From Terriglobia bacterium (lineage in GTDB: Bacteria > Acidobacteriota > Terriglobia > UBA7540), in assembly GCA_030040295.1 (NCBI GenBank), contig JASHTZ010000144.1, positions 1 through 12,486 on the forward strand: DNA of 12,486 nucleotides, written 5' to 3'. The position numbers and the translations under genes were made by a program. Positions 6,269 to 12,486 of this stretch are shown piece after piece. The notes beneath the pieces are model-generated. The model searched no databases. It saw only the letters and a program-made list of their open reading frames with translations, and had not been told where the DNA came from. Position 1 is the stretch's first letter; the number at the start of each line of letters is the position of its first letter.

Positions 6269-7927
6269 CTACTTCGCTCCGGCGACCTTCCCTTGCGCCA
6301 GCGCCCGCGCGATGAGCGCCCGCCCTTCATCCTGAATTCGCCGCAGGTGCTCGACGCCTTTCATGCTTTCGGCATAAAACTTGTAGACGTCTTCGGTCCC
6401 CGAGGGCCGCGCGGCGAACCAGCCGTGTTCGGTCACGACCTTGATTCCGCCGATGGCCGCGCCGTTGCCGGGAGCATTCGAGAATTTGGAGATAATCTTA
6501 TCGCCTGCCACTTCGGTATCGAGCACCTGGGCCGGCGTCAAACTGCCCAGCGCGGCTTTTTCCGCAGGCGAGGCGGGCGTATCGGTGCGCTCATAAACCA
6601 TCTCGCCGAACTCGCTGGTGAGGGCGCGGTGGTGCTCGGAAGGGTCGCGTCCGGTATTGGCGAGAATCTCCGCTGCCAGCAGGCCGAGAATCAAGCCGTC
6701 CTTGTCAGTGGTCCAAACCCCGCCACCCCTGCGCAGAAACGATGCACCGGCGCTTTCTTCACCGCCGAACCCCAGCGCGCCGCCCTGCAAGCCTTCCACA
6801 AACCACTTGAAACCCACCGGCACTTCCACCAGTTTGCGTTTCAGGCGCGCCGCAACTCGGTCAATCAAGCTGCTGCTCACCACGGTCTTGCCCACGCCCG
6901 CCGCGCCGGCCCAACCGGGGCGATTCTGGAAGAGATAATCGATGGCTACGGCGAGATAATGATTGGGATTCATCAGTCCGCCCGTGCGCGTCACGATACC
7001 GTGGCGGTCGGCGTCCGTATCATTGGCAAATGCCACGTCAAAGCTTCCTTTGCGCTCGATCAAACCGGCCATAGCGTAGGGCGAAGAGCAATCCATGCGG
7101 ATTTTGCCGTCCCAATCGACGGTCATGAAGCGAAACGTGGGGTCAATCGAATCGTTCACGATCTTGAGGTTGAGATGATAGCGCTCCGCGACTGGCTCCC
7201 AGTAGGCGACGCTCGCGCCGCCCAGCGGATCGACGCCGATTTTCACTCCGGCGCCGGCGATGGATTTCAGGTCGACCGCAGTTTCGAGATCATGCACATA
7301 GGTTGAGACGTAATCCCACGGCTTGGCGGCGGCACGCGCCCGCGAGTAAGGCACGCGCTGCACGTCGCGGAGGTTGTTCTCGAGGATCTGGTTGGCGCGC
7401 TGCTCGATCCACTTGGTGACGCTCGTATCGGCCGGGCCGCCTTCGGGCGGATTGTACTTGAAGCCGCCGTCTTCAGGAGGATTGTGCGAGGGCGTGATGA
7501 CGATTCCATCCGCGGGGCTCGCGGGCTTCGAGCGATTGTAATTCAAAATGGCGTGGGAAACGGCGGGAGTTGGAGTGTATCCGCCCATCGAATCCACCAT
7601 CACCTGAACGCCGTTGGCGATCAGCACTTCAAGCGCCGTTGCGAGTCCCGGTTCGGATACGGCGTGCGTGTCCCGGCCGATGAAAAGCGGTCCGGCAATG
7701 CTGCGCTGCTTGCGGTATTCGCAAATCGCCTGGCTGATGGCCAGAATGTGCGCTTCGTTGAAGCTCAACCGCAGCGGAGAGCCGCGATGGCCCGAGGTAC
7801 CAAAGGCCACGCGCTGCTCCTTCACCCCGGCGTCGGGTAGCTCGCTGAAGTAAGCGGTAATCAGCTTCGGGATGTTTATCAATTCACTTGCGTCGGCGAG
7901 TTTTCCAGCCTTAGGGTGGATTTGCAC
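6269..7927 (-). CDS. pgm: Phosphoglucomutase, alpha-D-glucose-phosphate specific (552 aa)
   Basis: This cytoplasmic enzyme interconverts glucose-1-phosphate and glucose-6-phosphate, linking glycogen breakdown or synthesis to glycolysis. It belongs to the alpha-D-phosphohexomutase superfamily and has the length of the E. coli Pgm type (about 546 aa). The four active-site elements are intact: GTSGHRG (43-49), the phosphoserine loop TPSHNPPEDGG (145-155, catalytic S147), the metal-binding loop NDTDADRHG (302-310, Asp 303, 305 and 307), the sugar-specificity loop FGGEESAG (387-394), and the phosphate-binding RPSGTEDVYK (507-516). The start is GTG, supported by GGAG seven bases upstream. It is encoded on the same strand as glgP, which lies downstream beyond an oppositely oriented two-gene cassette. 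Function is secure from the motifs. Confidence 0.97.
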   Translation of the reverse strand: MQIHPKAGKLADASELINIPKLITAYFSELPDAGVKEQRVAFGTSGHRGSPLRLSFNEAHILAISQAICEYRKQRSIAGPLFIGRDTHAVSEPGLATALEVLIANGVQVMVDSMGGYTPTPAVSHAILNYNRSKPASPADGIVITPSHNPPEDGGFKYNPPEGGPADTSVTKWIEQRANQILENNLRDVQRVPYSRARAAAKPWDYVSTYVHDLETAVDLKSIAGAGVKIGVDPLGGASVAYWEPVAERYHLNLKIVNDSIDPTFRFMTVDWDGKIRMDCSSPYAMAGLIERKGSFDVAFANDTDADRHGIVTRTGGLMNPNHYLAVAIDYLFQNRPGWAGAAGVGKTVVSSSLIDRVAARLKRKLVEVPVGFKWFVEGLQGGALGFGGEESAGASFLRRGGGVWTTDKDGLILGLLAAEILANTGRDPSEHHRALTSEFGEMVYERTDTPASPAEKAALGSLTPAQVLDTEVAGDKIISKFSNAPGNGAAIGGIKVVTEHGWFAARPSGTEDVYKFYAESMKGVEHLRRIQDEGRALIARALAQGKVAGAK

Positions 7928-8232
7928 AATGTAGCTCCGCAGTCACTTTATCGCATTGCCCGTCCGATTGGATGATGCGCGTCCCTAAAAGGCTGGAGCG
8001 CTTTCGAACATCCTTAGTATTTTCATATATATCCCAGGATGCACCTTAATTTTGGCATTTCCACGCACCGATCACGAAGCGTCAGTCTTTTTTTTCAACA
8101 AGTTCTGGGGTAATCCCCCTAATAGAGCGTTTGCCTCTTCTCCGCCGAATGCTCAAAATCGGGTCGAGCTTCGTCTTTAACACCTCTTTGATCCTCCCAC
8201 CCATTATGTTCTCTTGAGCCTCGGTTTCAAGT
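7928..8232. other. Gene-free leader region upstream of pgm
   Basis: I see no gene here. The stretch is richer in A and T than its surroundings (for example 8020-8055) and has eight consecutive T at 8088-8095 without a preceding stem. It should hold the pgm promoter on the minus strand, but I find no convincing -35/-10 pair. Confidence 0.4.
7935..7938 (-). promoter_or_regulatory. Ribosome binding site fixing the GTG start of pgm
   Basis: GGAG on the minus strand lies seven bases before GTG at 7925-7927. No ATG competes nearby in frame, and the encoded N-terminus (MQIHPKAG) reads like that of E. coli-type Pgm proteins. Confidence 0.6.
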
Positions 8233-8480
8233 AATCATCCTTCGGCAGAGCCGGAGTCTTTCCGGCGACTGGCCCCTCAAAGGGGCCTGACTGCCACCGC
8301 CAACAAACCCCTCACCTTATCACCCCTTCTCCCCTCTTCCCCTCTCCCCGGGGAGAGGGAAGAGGGGGAGGGGAGTTGGGGTGAGGGGTCCGTTTGATAC
8401 GATTAAACCCACCACTTGCTGACTCCTGGAACTGTCAAACTTCGACTGCCACCCCGGCAAAGCCGGGGGATCCCCCAACC
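8233..8480 (+). repeat. Composite palindromic repeat, copy B
   Basis: The three modules of copy A (1241-1542) recur here in the same order and orientation. Module 1 (8233-8306) contains GGCCCCT-CAA-AGGGGCC (8271-8287). Module 2 (8307-8389) has perfect outer arms ACCCCTCACC and GGTGAGGGGT and a central CCTCTCCCC/GGGGAGAGG (8341-8358). Module 3 (8428-8480) contains CCCCGGC-AAA-GCCGGGG (8452-8468). The modules align base by base over most of their length, while the joints between them differ. It lies about 300 bases upstream of the pgm start and about 510 bases beyond the FecR-gene stop. Confidence 0.75.
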
Positions 8481-8752
8481 AATTGGGGCGAAACAGAGAG
8501 CGGGTGAGTCCATTCCTGAGACAGCCCCTGAACCGAGCAACAACGAAAGTAACAAGGGGTATACGATACCACATAGTACATATAGTGTCTAGGGCCGCTC
8601 GGGTGGCACCTTTATTTCTTCCCTACCAAACTGCCCACCGACCCCCGCACACATATGTGAAATCCGCGAACAGCGTCAGAACAGTCCCATTATGCCAAAC
8701 CCGCGGAGCTCAAAAGCCGCATAGTCTCTGGATTGCGCGACTAGGCGCTACC
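8481..8752. other. Spacer without recognisable features
   Basis: This stretch lies between copy B of the composite repeat and the second repeat family. I find no plausible gene, strong hairpin or promoter. The open frame crossing it on the plus strand begins with TTG, lacks a ribosome binding site and runs through repeat sequence. Confidence 0.4.
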
Positions 8753-8853
8753 CACTCAAGAGAAAAACACCTCACGCAAAGATGCCAAGGCGCAGAGCAT
8801 CGCAAAGCAAACAGAGGATGCCTACCTTGCGTGACTTTGCGCCTTTGCGTGAG
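8753..8853. repeat. 45-bp dispersed repeat, copy 2, in an imperfect palindrome
   Basis: Bases 8753-8797 are the reverse complement of 31-75 with three mismatches. A partial third occurrence, CTTTGCGCCTTTGCGTGAG (8835-8853), lies in the opposite orientation to copy 2. It can pair with 8771-8797, leaving an eight-base insertion (ATGCCAAG) unpaired. The unit therefore forms a large imperfect stem-loop with a loop of about 37 bases. Confidence 0.7.
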
Positions 8854-8992
8854 ATTGTTTATTTTTTCACAGCTTCGCCGCCTCGCCCCTACGAGCGCGA
8901 TCAACGCAGTTTTTTAAACCGACCCGTGGCGCACGGCTATTGCGACGTAGAGCCGAAGAATAGCTAAGGCGAGATGAAAATCGGCGAAGCGC

Positions 8993-11263
8993 TTAGTGAT
9001 GTCCGCCACCGCCACTCGAGCCGCCACTGGCGTGGCCACCACCGCTCGAACCGCCCCCCGAAAAGCCTCCGCCCGCGTGACCCGCGCCCCCGCCGGAGCG
9101 TCCCGCGCTGCTGCCCGAAAAGCCGCCTCCGCCCGTTGAAGCATGCGATGCGAAGGCCGGGGCGGAGCGTCCCTGCGACGATGGAAGGATGGGGCCGCCC
9201 ATGGAACTTGGTCTACTCCCGCCCTTTTCATTGCCAAAGGTCACGGTGCGAAATTCGCCTGCCGAACCATGCACTGCATAACGCCCACCCAGGGTTAAGC
9301 CTGCGGCCACGCGCAACGGTTGATGACCGGAATGCGAAAGTAGCGCACTCTCCCTTCCCGGATCGCCTCCCATCAGGATGGCTGAAGGCGCAGAACCATG
9401 ATGAGGGCCAAAGCCCATCCCACCTTCGCCACCTTCTGGCTGCACCGCAGCCATGGTGGTGCTGCCCCTTGCCGCTATCTCAACGCCTGAGGTTCCAACC
9501 GCCGGCGGCATGCTCGGCTGAAAAGGCGGTTTCGAAATTGCGCTGCCGCCGGTGGGTGCAATCTGGTTCACCATATGAGGCGTAATCATCTCCCCGTTTT
9601 TCACCACCTCGGTGGAGACCGTCACCAATCCTCGCGCGAAATGGCCGGGGCCCGGACGAGGATGAATCGTCCCCGTTCCTGGCAAAGCAAGGGGCGTGCC
9701 CTTGGGCGACCAGCCAATCCAACCCGGCCCCCCATAGAAATTGACGAGCGCAGGTTGCCAGAATCCGCAGCCACCCATGGGCGGGGTCCAGAACCAGCCC
9801 ATCATGTCGTCATAATCCCAGAGGCCGCAATGGTAAGGTGTCCACCCCCAGGGCTCATCAGCGATCCAGGTGTAACCCATGCCCGGGTACCATCCCCACT
9901 GACCCATGGTGAACGGCGCCCAGCCCGCGCCCACGTAAGGTGACCAGCCGATGCGCCCGTTGGGAAACTGCATCCACTCGCCGTAGGTGTTCAAATCGCC
10001 CCAGCCGGCCATGGAACCGTAGGAGTTCGCCAGCCCGTCTTCCTCTGCCAGCAACGCTTGCTTGTCTCGCGCCTCGGTCCACTGGTCCCACGCGTCTTTC
10101 GAAATGCTCTTCGAGGTGTCTTGCGCCAGTTCGGTCGTGCCGATCGTGTGTTCCATCACCTTTCCCGTGGTCAGCAGGGCGGACTGTGTGGCGTTGGCAA
10201 CCTCCACCGAACCGCTGAACACTTCCACGCGGAAGTGCGTCGCGTCCATATCGGTTCGAAATTCGCACTTGTAGTGCGCCGTCACCGTGGAGTCCGCAAC
10301 CGCAACGTGATAAACATCCTCGTAGTTTGGCTGGAAATAGATGGTGCCGTTTTCGGCATGGCGTGAGGAAGGTCCCGAACTCCGTTCAGGCATGAAATGG
10401 AACGTGGCATAGCCCTGCTCAAACGTTATACCGTTCAACTTGTTGCCGTCAGCGTCAAGCGCCAGTTGATTGAAGAGCAGGCGGGAAAGCTCGCCCAGAC
10501 GCGCTGTGGAACCGTTCTCAAATTCCACTTCGGCGTAACTGCCCGCGCCGCTTGAAAGCTCAAAACCTTCCTGGATGGGAGTATTCACCATCGCTTTCTC
10601 CGGCTGGTCCACTCCCGGACGCTTGATCATAATGATGCCGCTCAAATAGCTCAACCGCACGACTCGCACATGCGATTTCGCCACCTGCGAATCGGCTGAT
10701 GGGTTGTACTCCATCGTTTTCCCTTTAGCTACCGTAATGGAATTCGAGTGAGCCGAGACCCCCACGGAGCCCGTCGATACGTACAGGTGCACCTTGCCCG
10801 AACTAAAACCGAGTTGAAATTGGGACTTGCCGTTGACGGTCATCGTGGCGTCGGCAACCTTCACCTTGTAGGCATTCCTTGAGTCGGAAGCCAGGTTAAA
10901 GCTCATGCGTCCATTTTCCAATGTCACTACGCTCAGGCGATTGCCCGCGGCATCAGCGCTGAGCTCGGTAAATTGGGCTTTGGTTAGTCCGTTCAACTGA
11001 ACTGTGGAGCCGTTCTCAAGCCCCACGGCCGCATAAGCGCCGCCGGCGGTGGATAGTTCCGAGCCCTCCGAAATGAGCGTGTTCAGCGTCGCCGGCACGC
11101 CCTCATCGGCACCCGGACTCTTCACGGTCACTCTCCCGGTGACATTGGTCACCCTGGCGGAACGCCCTGTGGAAGGATTCTGTTCAGAAAAGAGAGCTGC
11201 GGGAAGGAAGAGCAGCCCCACGACCATAATCACGAGTACGCGTCGCATCAGATCGTATCTCAC
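8993..11263 (-). CDS. Secreted protein with two FecR-like domains, W/G/P-rich module and Gly tail (756 aa)
   Basis: Residues 6-26 are a hydrophobic signal sequence after basic residues, so the protein is exported. Two FecR-like beta domains follow at about 36-187 and 198-375. They align with each other, sharing Y-A-x-V-x-x-ENGST, then DA-x-GN-x-L, and a later SGxV or TGSV. Residues 413-520 form a module rich in Trp, Gly, Pro and Tyr (for example TYGEW, GWSPY, MGYTWI, EPWGWTPYH, GWFWTP), like the DUF6600-type region that often accompanies FecR domains. After a Pro-rich stretch and an LMGGD...TLGGRYAV segment, the protein ends in a Gly/Ser/His tail (711-756). No cytoplasmic anti-sigma region and no neighbouring sigma factor are seen, so a structural or envelope role is more likely than FecR-type signalling. 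I chose GTG at 11261-11263 because AGGAGG lies six bases before it; the upstream ATG at 11294-11296 lacks such a site. Its paralog is encoded 199 bases upstream on the same strand. Confidence 0.9.
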   Translation of the reverse strand: MRYDLMRRVLVIMVVGLLFLPAALFSEQNPSTGRSARVTNVTGRVTVKSPGADEGVPATLNTLISEGSELSTAGGAYAAVGLENGSTVQLNGLTKAQFTELSADAAGNRLSVVTLENGRMSFNLASDSRNAYKVKVADATMTVNGKSQFQLGFSSGKVHLYVSTGSVGVSAHSNSITVAKGKTMEYNPSADSQVAKSHVRVVRLSYLSGIIMIKRPGVDQPEKAMVNTPIQEGFELSSGAGSYAEVEFENGSTARLGELSRLLFNQLALDADGNKLNGITFEQGYATFHFMPERSSGPSSRHAENGTIYFQPNYEDVYHVAVADSTVTAHYKCEFRTDMDATHFRVEVFSGSVEVANATQSALLTTGKVMEHTIGTTELAQDTSKSISKDAWDQWTEARDKQALLAEEDGLANSYGSMAGWGDLNTYGEWMQFPNGRIGWSPYVGAGWAPFTMGQWGWYPGMGYTWIADEPWGWTPYHCGLWDYDDMMGWFWTPPMGGCGFWQPALVNFYGGPGWIGWSPKGTPLALPGTGTIHPRPGPGHFARGLVTVSTEVVKNGEMITPHMVNQIAPTGGSAISKPPFQPSMPPAVGTSGVEIAARGSTTMAAVQPEGGEGGMGFGPHHGSAPSAILMGGDPGRESALLSHSGHQPLRVAAGLTLGGRYAVHGSAGEFRTVTFGNEKGGSRPSSMGGPILPSSQGRSAPAFASHASTGGGGFSGSSAGRSGGGAGHAGGGFSGGGSSGGGHASGGSSGGGGHH

Positions 11264-11269
11264 GGCCGG

Positions 11270-11275
11270 CCTCCT
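11270..11275 (-). promoter_or_regulatory. Ribosome binding site setting the GTG start of the FecR gene
   Basis: The minus strand reads AGGAGG, then six bases, then GTG (11261-11263). This is the best Shine-Dalgarno in the window. It lies inside the frame that would be opened by the ATG at 11294-11296, arguing for a protein 11 residues shorter than the longest open frame. Confidence 0.7.
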
Positions 11276-11462
11276 GCGACGGATTGCTAATCCCATCGCT
11301 GTAGCTTATGACGAATCAGCGCCTGCAATAGTTGCAAGCTGGGGGACGGATCGAGACAGGTCGAGGAGTGGAGCACTACGTGTCTTCCGGTCAGGTTCAG
11401 AAAGTCAGCGAAGGTGGACTGTGAACTTGCCCCCAAAGAGTGCAAAATCATAACGCATCAGA

Positions 11463-12486
11463 CTAGTGGTGCTGGCCGCTGGTGTTGCTGGTGCGTGCGC
11501 CACTCTGGGCGCTTGAACCAATTGAAGAAGCGCCATTATTACCGCCCATTCCCGGATTGGCAGCCCCGCCGGGCGACGCCGCGTCCCCTTCATTCGAGGG
11601 ATGGGAAAGAGAGACCTGTTGTCCGTGACGCAGAAGAACAGGGCCCGCGCCCGCAGAGAGACCTGTCATTCCTCGCGGCCCCTGCCCGGCCATTGCGCCG
11701 CCCTCAGCATTTCCACGAAACTCGCCCACGGCTCCGCGCACCGCGAAGCGCCCTCCCAACGTTGTACCCGCACGCACGCGAAGAGGTTGATGTGCCGAGC
11801 CTTGCAGCGCCTCCTCTCGCACGCCACTGCCACCCATCAATACCGAAGGAGGGGCCATTGCGTGCGTGGTTGCGCCGCCCGCCGTGAAAGAGGCAAGCTC
11901 ATTTGCGGAGATCCTCACACCTGAAAGCATCGCGCCCGCGCCGGGCTCAAAGGGCAGCTTATTGATGCGGGTTCCCGCCGAAAGCGGAACCTGCGTCACG
12001 GATTGCGGAGTGATCATCGTCCCGCTCTGCACCACTCCACCCGCGACAGTGGTCATGAGCGGACGGCTGCTGTTGCCGAAAACTCCCAGGGGGGCCCAGC
12101 CTATCCACCCCGGTCCGGAATACCAGTTGACCAGAGCAGGCGAGAAACTCGAGAAGCTCCCGGGAATCCAAAACCAGCCAAATTCCGCCGAGTAGTCCCA
12201 CGCGCCGAAGTGATAGGGCAACCAGCCCCACGGTTCGCCGCCAATCCACGTGTAACCCATGCCCGGATACCAGCTCCACATTCCCATGGAGAACGGCGAC
12301 CACCCCGCGGCCGCGAAAGGCGACCAACCATAGCCGAATCCCGGGAAAAATCCCCATTCGCCGTAGGTATTCAAATCACTCCAGCCGTAAAGCATGCCCG
12401 GCGATGCCACGGCCGAATCCGCGAGTGAAAGCTGCGCCTGAGTATCACGCTGCGAGGTCCACTTGTCCCAGGAATCCTTCACAATT
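11463..12486 (-). CDS. FecR/W-rich secreted protein paralog, 3' part only
   Basis: The frame stays open to the right window edge, so the start and N-terminal domains lie outside; 341 codons and the TAG stop are seen. The visible part matches the C-terminal half of the neighbouring 8993-11263 protein in order. KDSWDKWTSQRD at the edge corresponds to KDAWDQWTEARD. A W/G/P-rich module (12093-12392, with TYGEW, GYGWSP, GMGYTWI, EPWGWLPYH, GWFWIPG) follows, then GTMITPQSVTQV, LMGGSG, HQPLRV and TLGGRFAV. The tail differs: it is Gly/Asn/Ser-rich, lacks the GGG runs of the paralog, yet also ends in His-His. By analogy the missing part should hold a signal peptide and FecR-like domains, which is inference. 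The two genes look like an old tandem duplication; whether they are co-transcribed across the 199-base gap is unclear. Confidence 0.9.
   Translation of the reverse strand, partial: IVKDSWDKWTSQRDTQAQLSLADSAVASPGMLYGWSDLNTYGEWGFFPGFGYGWSPFAAAGWSPFSMGMWSWYPGMGYTWIGGEPWGWLPYHFGAWDYSAEFGWFWIPGSFSSFSPALVNWYSGPGWIGWAPLGVFGNSSRPLMTTVAGGVVQSGTMITPQSVTQVPLSAGTRINKLPFEPGAGAMLSGVRISANELASFTAGGATTHAMAPPSVLMGGSGVREEALQGSAHQPLRVRAGTTLGGRFAVRGAVGEFRGNAEGGAMAGQGPRGMTGLSAGAGPVLLRHGQQVSLSHPSNEGDAASPGGAANPGMGGNNGASSIGSSAQSGARTSNTSGQHH

Noticed and set aside
6260..7306. 348-codon plus-strand frame opposite pgm
   Set aside because: It is antisense to the intact pgm motifs and shows no family features.
8088..8095. 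Eight T in a row as a possible intrinsic terminator
   Set aside because: No stable stem precedes it and no plus-strand gene ends nearby.
8483..8917. 144-codon plus-strand frame in the large spacer
   Set aside because: It begins with TTG, lacks a ribosome binding site and includes the 45-bp repeat, so it is probably chance.
8924..8936. CCGTG/CACGG hairpin downstream of the FecR gene as a terminator
   Set aside because: The stem is only five pairs, and on the minus strand it is followed by GTCGGTTT and then A residues, not a T-run.
8974..9585. 203-codon plus-strand frame opposite the FecR gene tail
   Set aside because: Its Arg/Pro/Ser-rich sequence is the antisense of the Gly/Ser-rich tail and adjoining region.
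8993..11263. Reading the FecR protein as an anti-sigma regulator
   Set aside because: It has a cleavable-type signal peptide, no cytoplasmic anti-sigma segment, and no sigma factor or TonB receptor gene in the window.
11261..11296. ATG at 11294-11296 as start of the FecR gene
   Set aside because: AGGAGG six bases before the in-frame GTG at 11261-11263 is far better placed, and the extra 11 residues (RRRRP) extend the signal-peptide n-region without need.

Overview
The window looks like chromosomal DNA from a GC-rich free-living bacterium, most likely an acidobacterium. I infer this from the FecR / tryptophan-glycine-proline-rich secreted proteins, the long spacers filled with palindromic dispersed repeats, and the bacterial-type glycogen genes. 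No rRNA, tRNA, CRISPR array, transposase, integrase or phage gene is visible, and no marker settles the taxonomy.

Layout from left to right. (1) 150-1202 (-): an exported protein of unknown function. (2) 1203-1564: a spacer almost filled by a composite palindromic repeat (copy A). (3) 1565-4057 (-): glycogen phosphorylase. (4) 4317-5228 (+) and 5259-5996 (+): a two-gene cassette of a FkbM-type methyltransferase and a small secreted protein made of two tandem Cys-containing repeats. (5) 6269-7927 (-): phosphoglucomutase. (6) 7928-8992: a 1-kb gene-free spacer carrying copy B of the composite repeat and a second repeat family whose other copy is at 31-75. (7) 8993-11263 (-) and 11463-12486 (-, cut by the window end): two paralogous secreted proteins in tandem. 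The complete one has two FecR-like domains, a W/G/P-rich module and a Gly/Ser tail; the partial one shows the same W/G/P module and C-terminal region.

How the genes fit together. Glycogen phosphorylase releases glucose-1-phosphate from glycogen and phosphoglucomutase converts it to glucose-6-phosphate, so these two same-strand genes form a glycogen-mobilisation pair. The FkbM cassette lies between them on the opposite strand and looks like an insertion with an unrelated, cell-surface-related role. The tandem FecR/W-rich paralogs are probably cell-envelope or secreted proteins, not sigma-factor regulators.

The least explained items are the two-repeat secreted protein at 5259-5996, the tandem FecR/W-rich pair, and the modular composite repeat. 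The repeat occurs twice with its modules in the same order and orientation, with a compensatory base-pair change in one hairpin.
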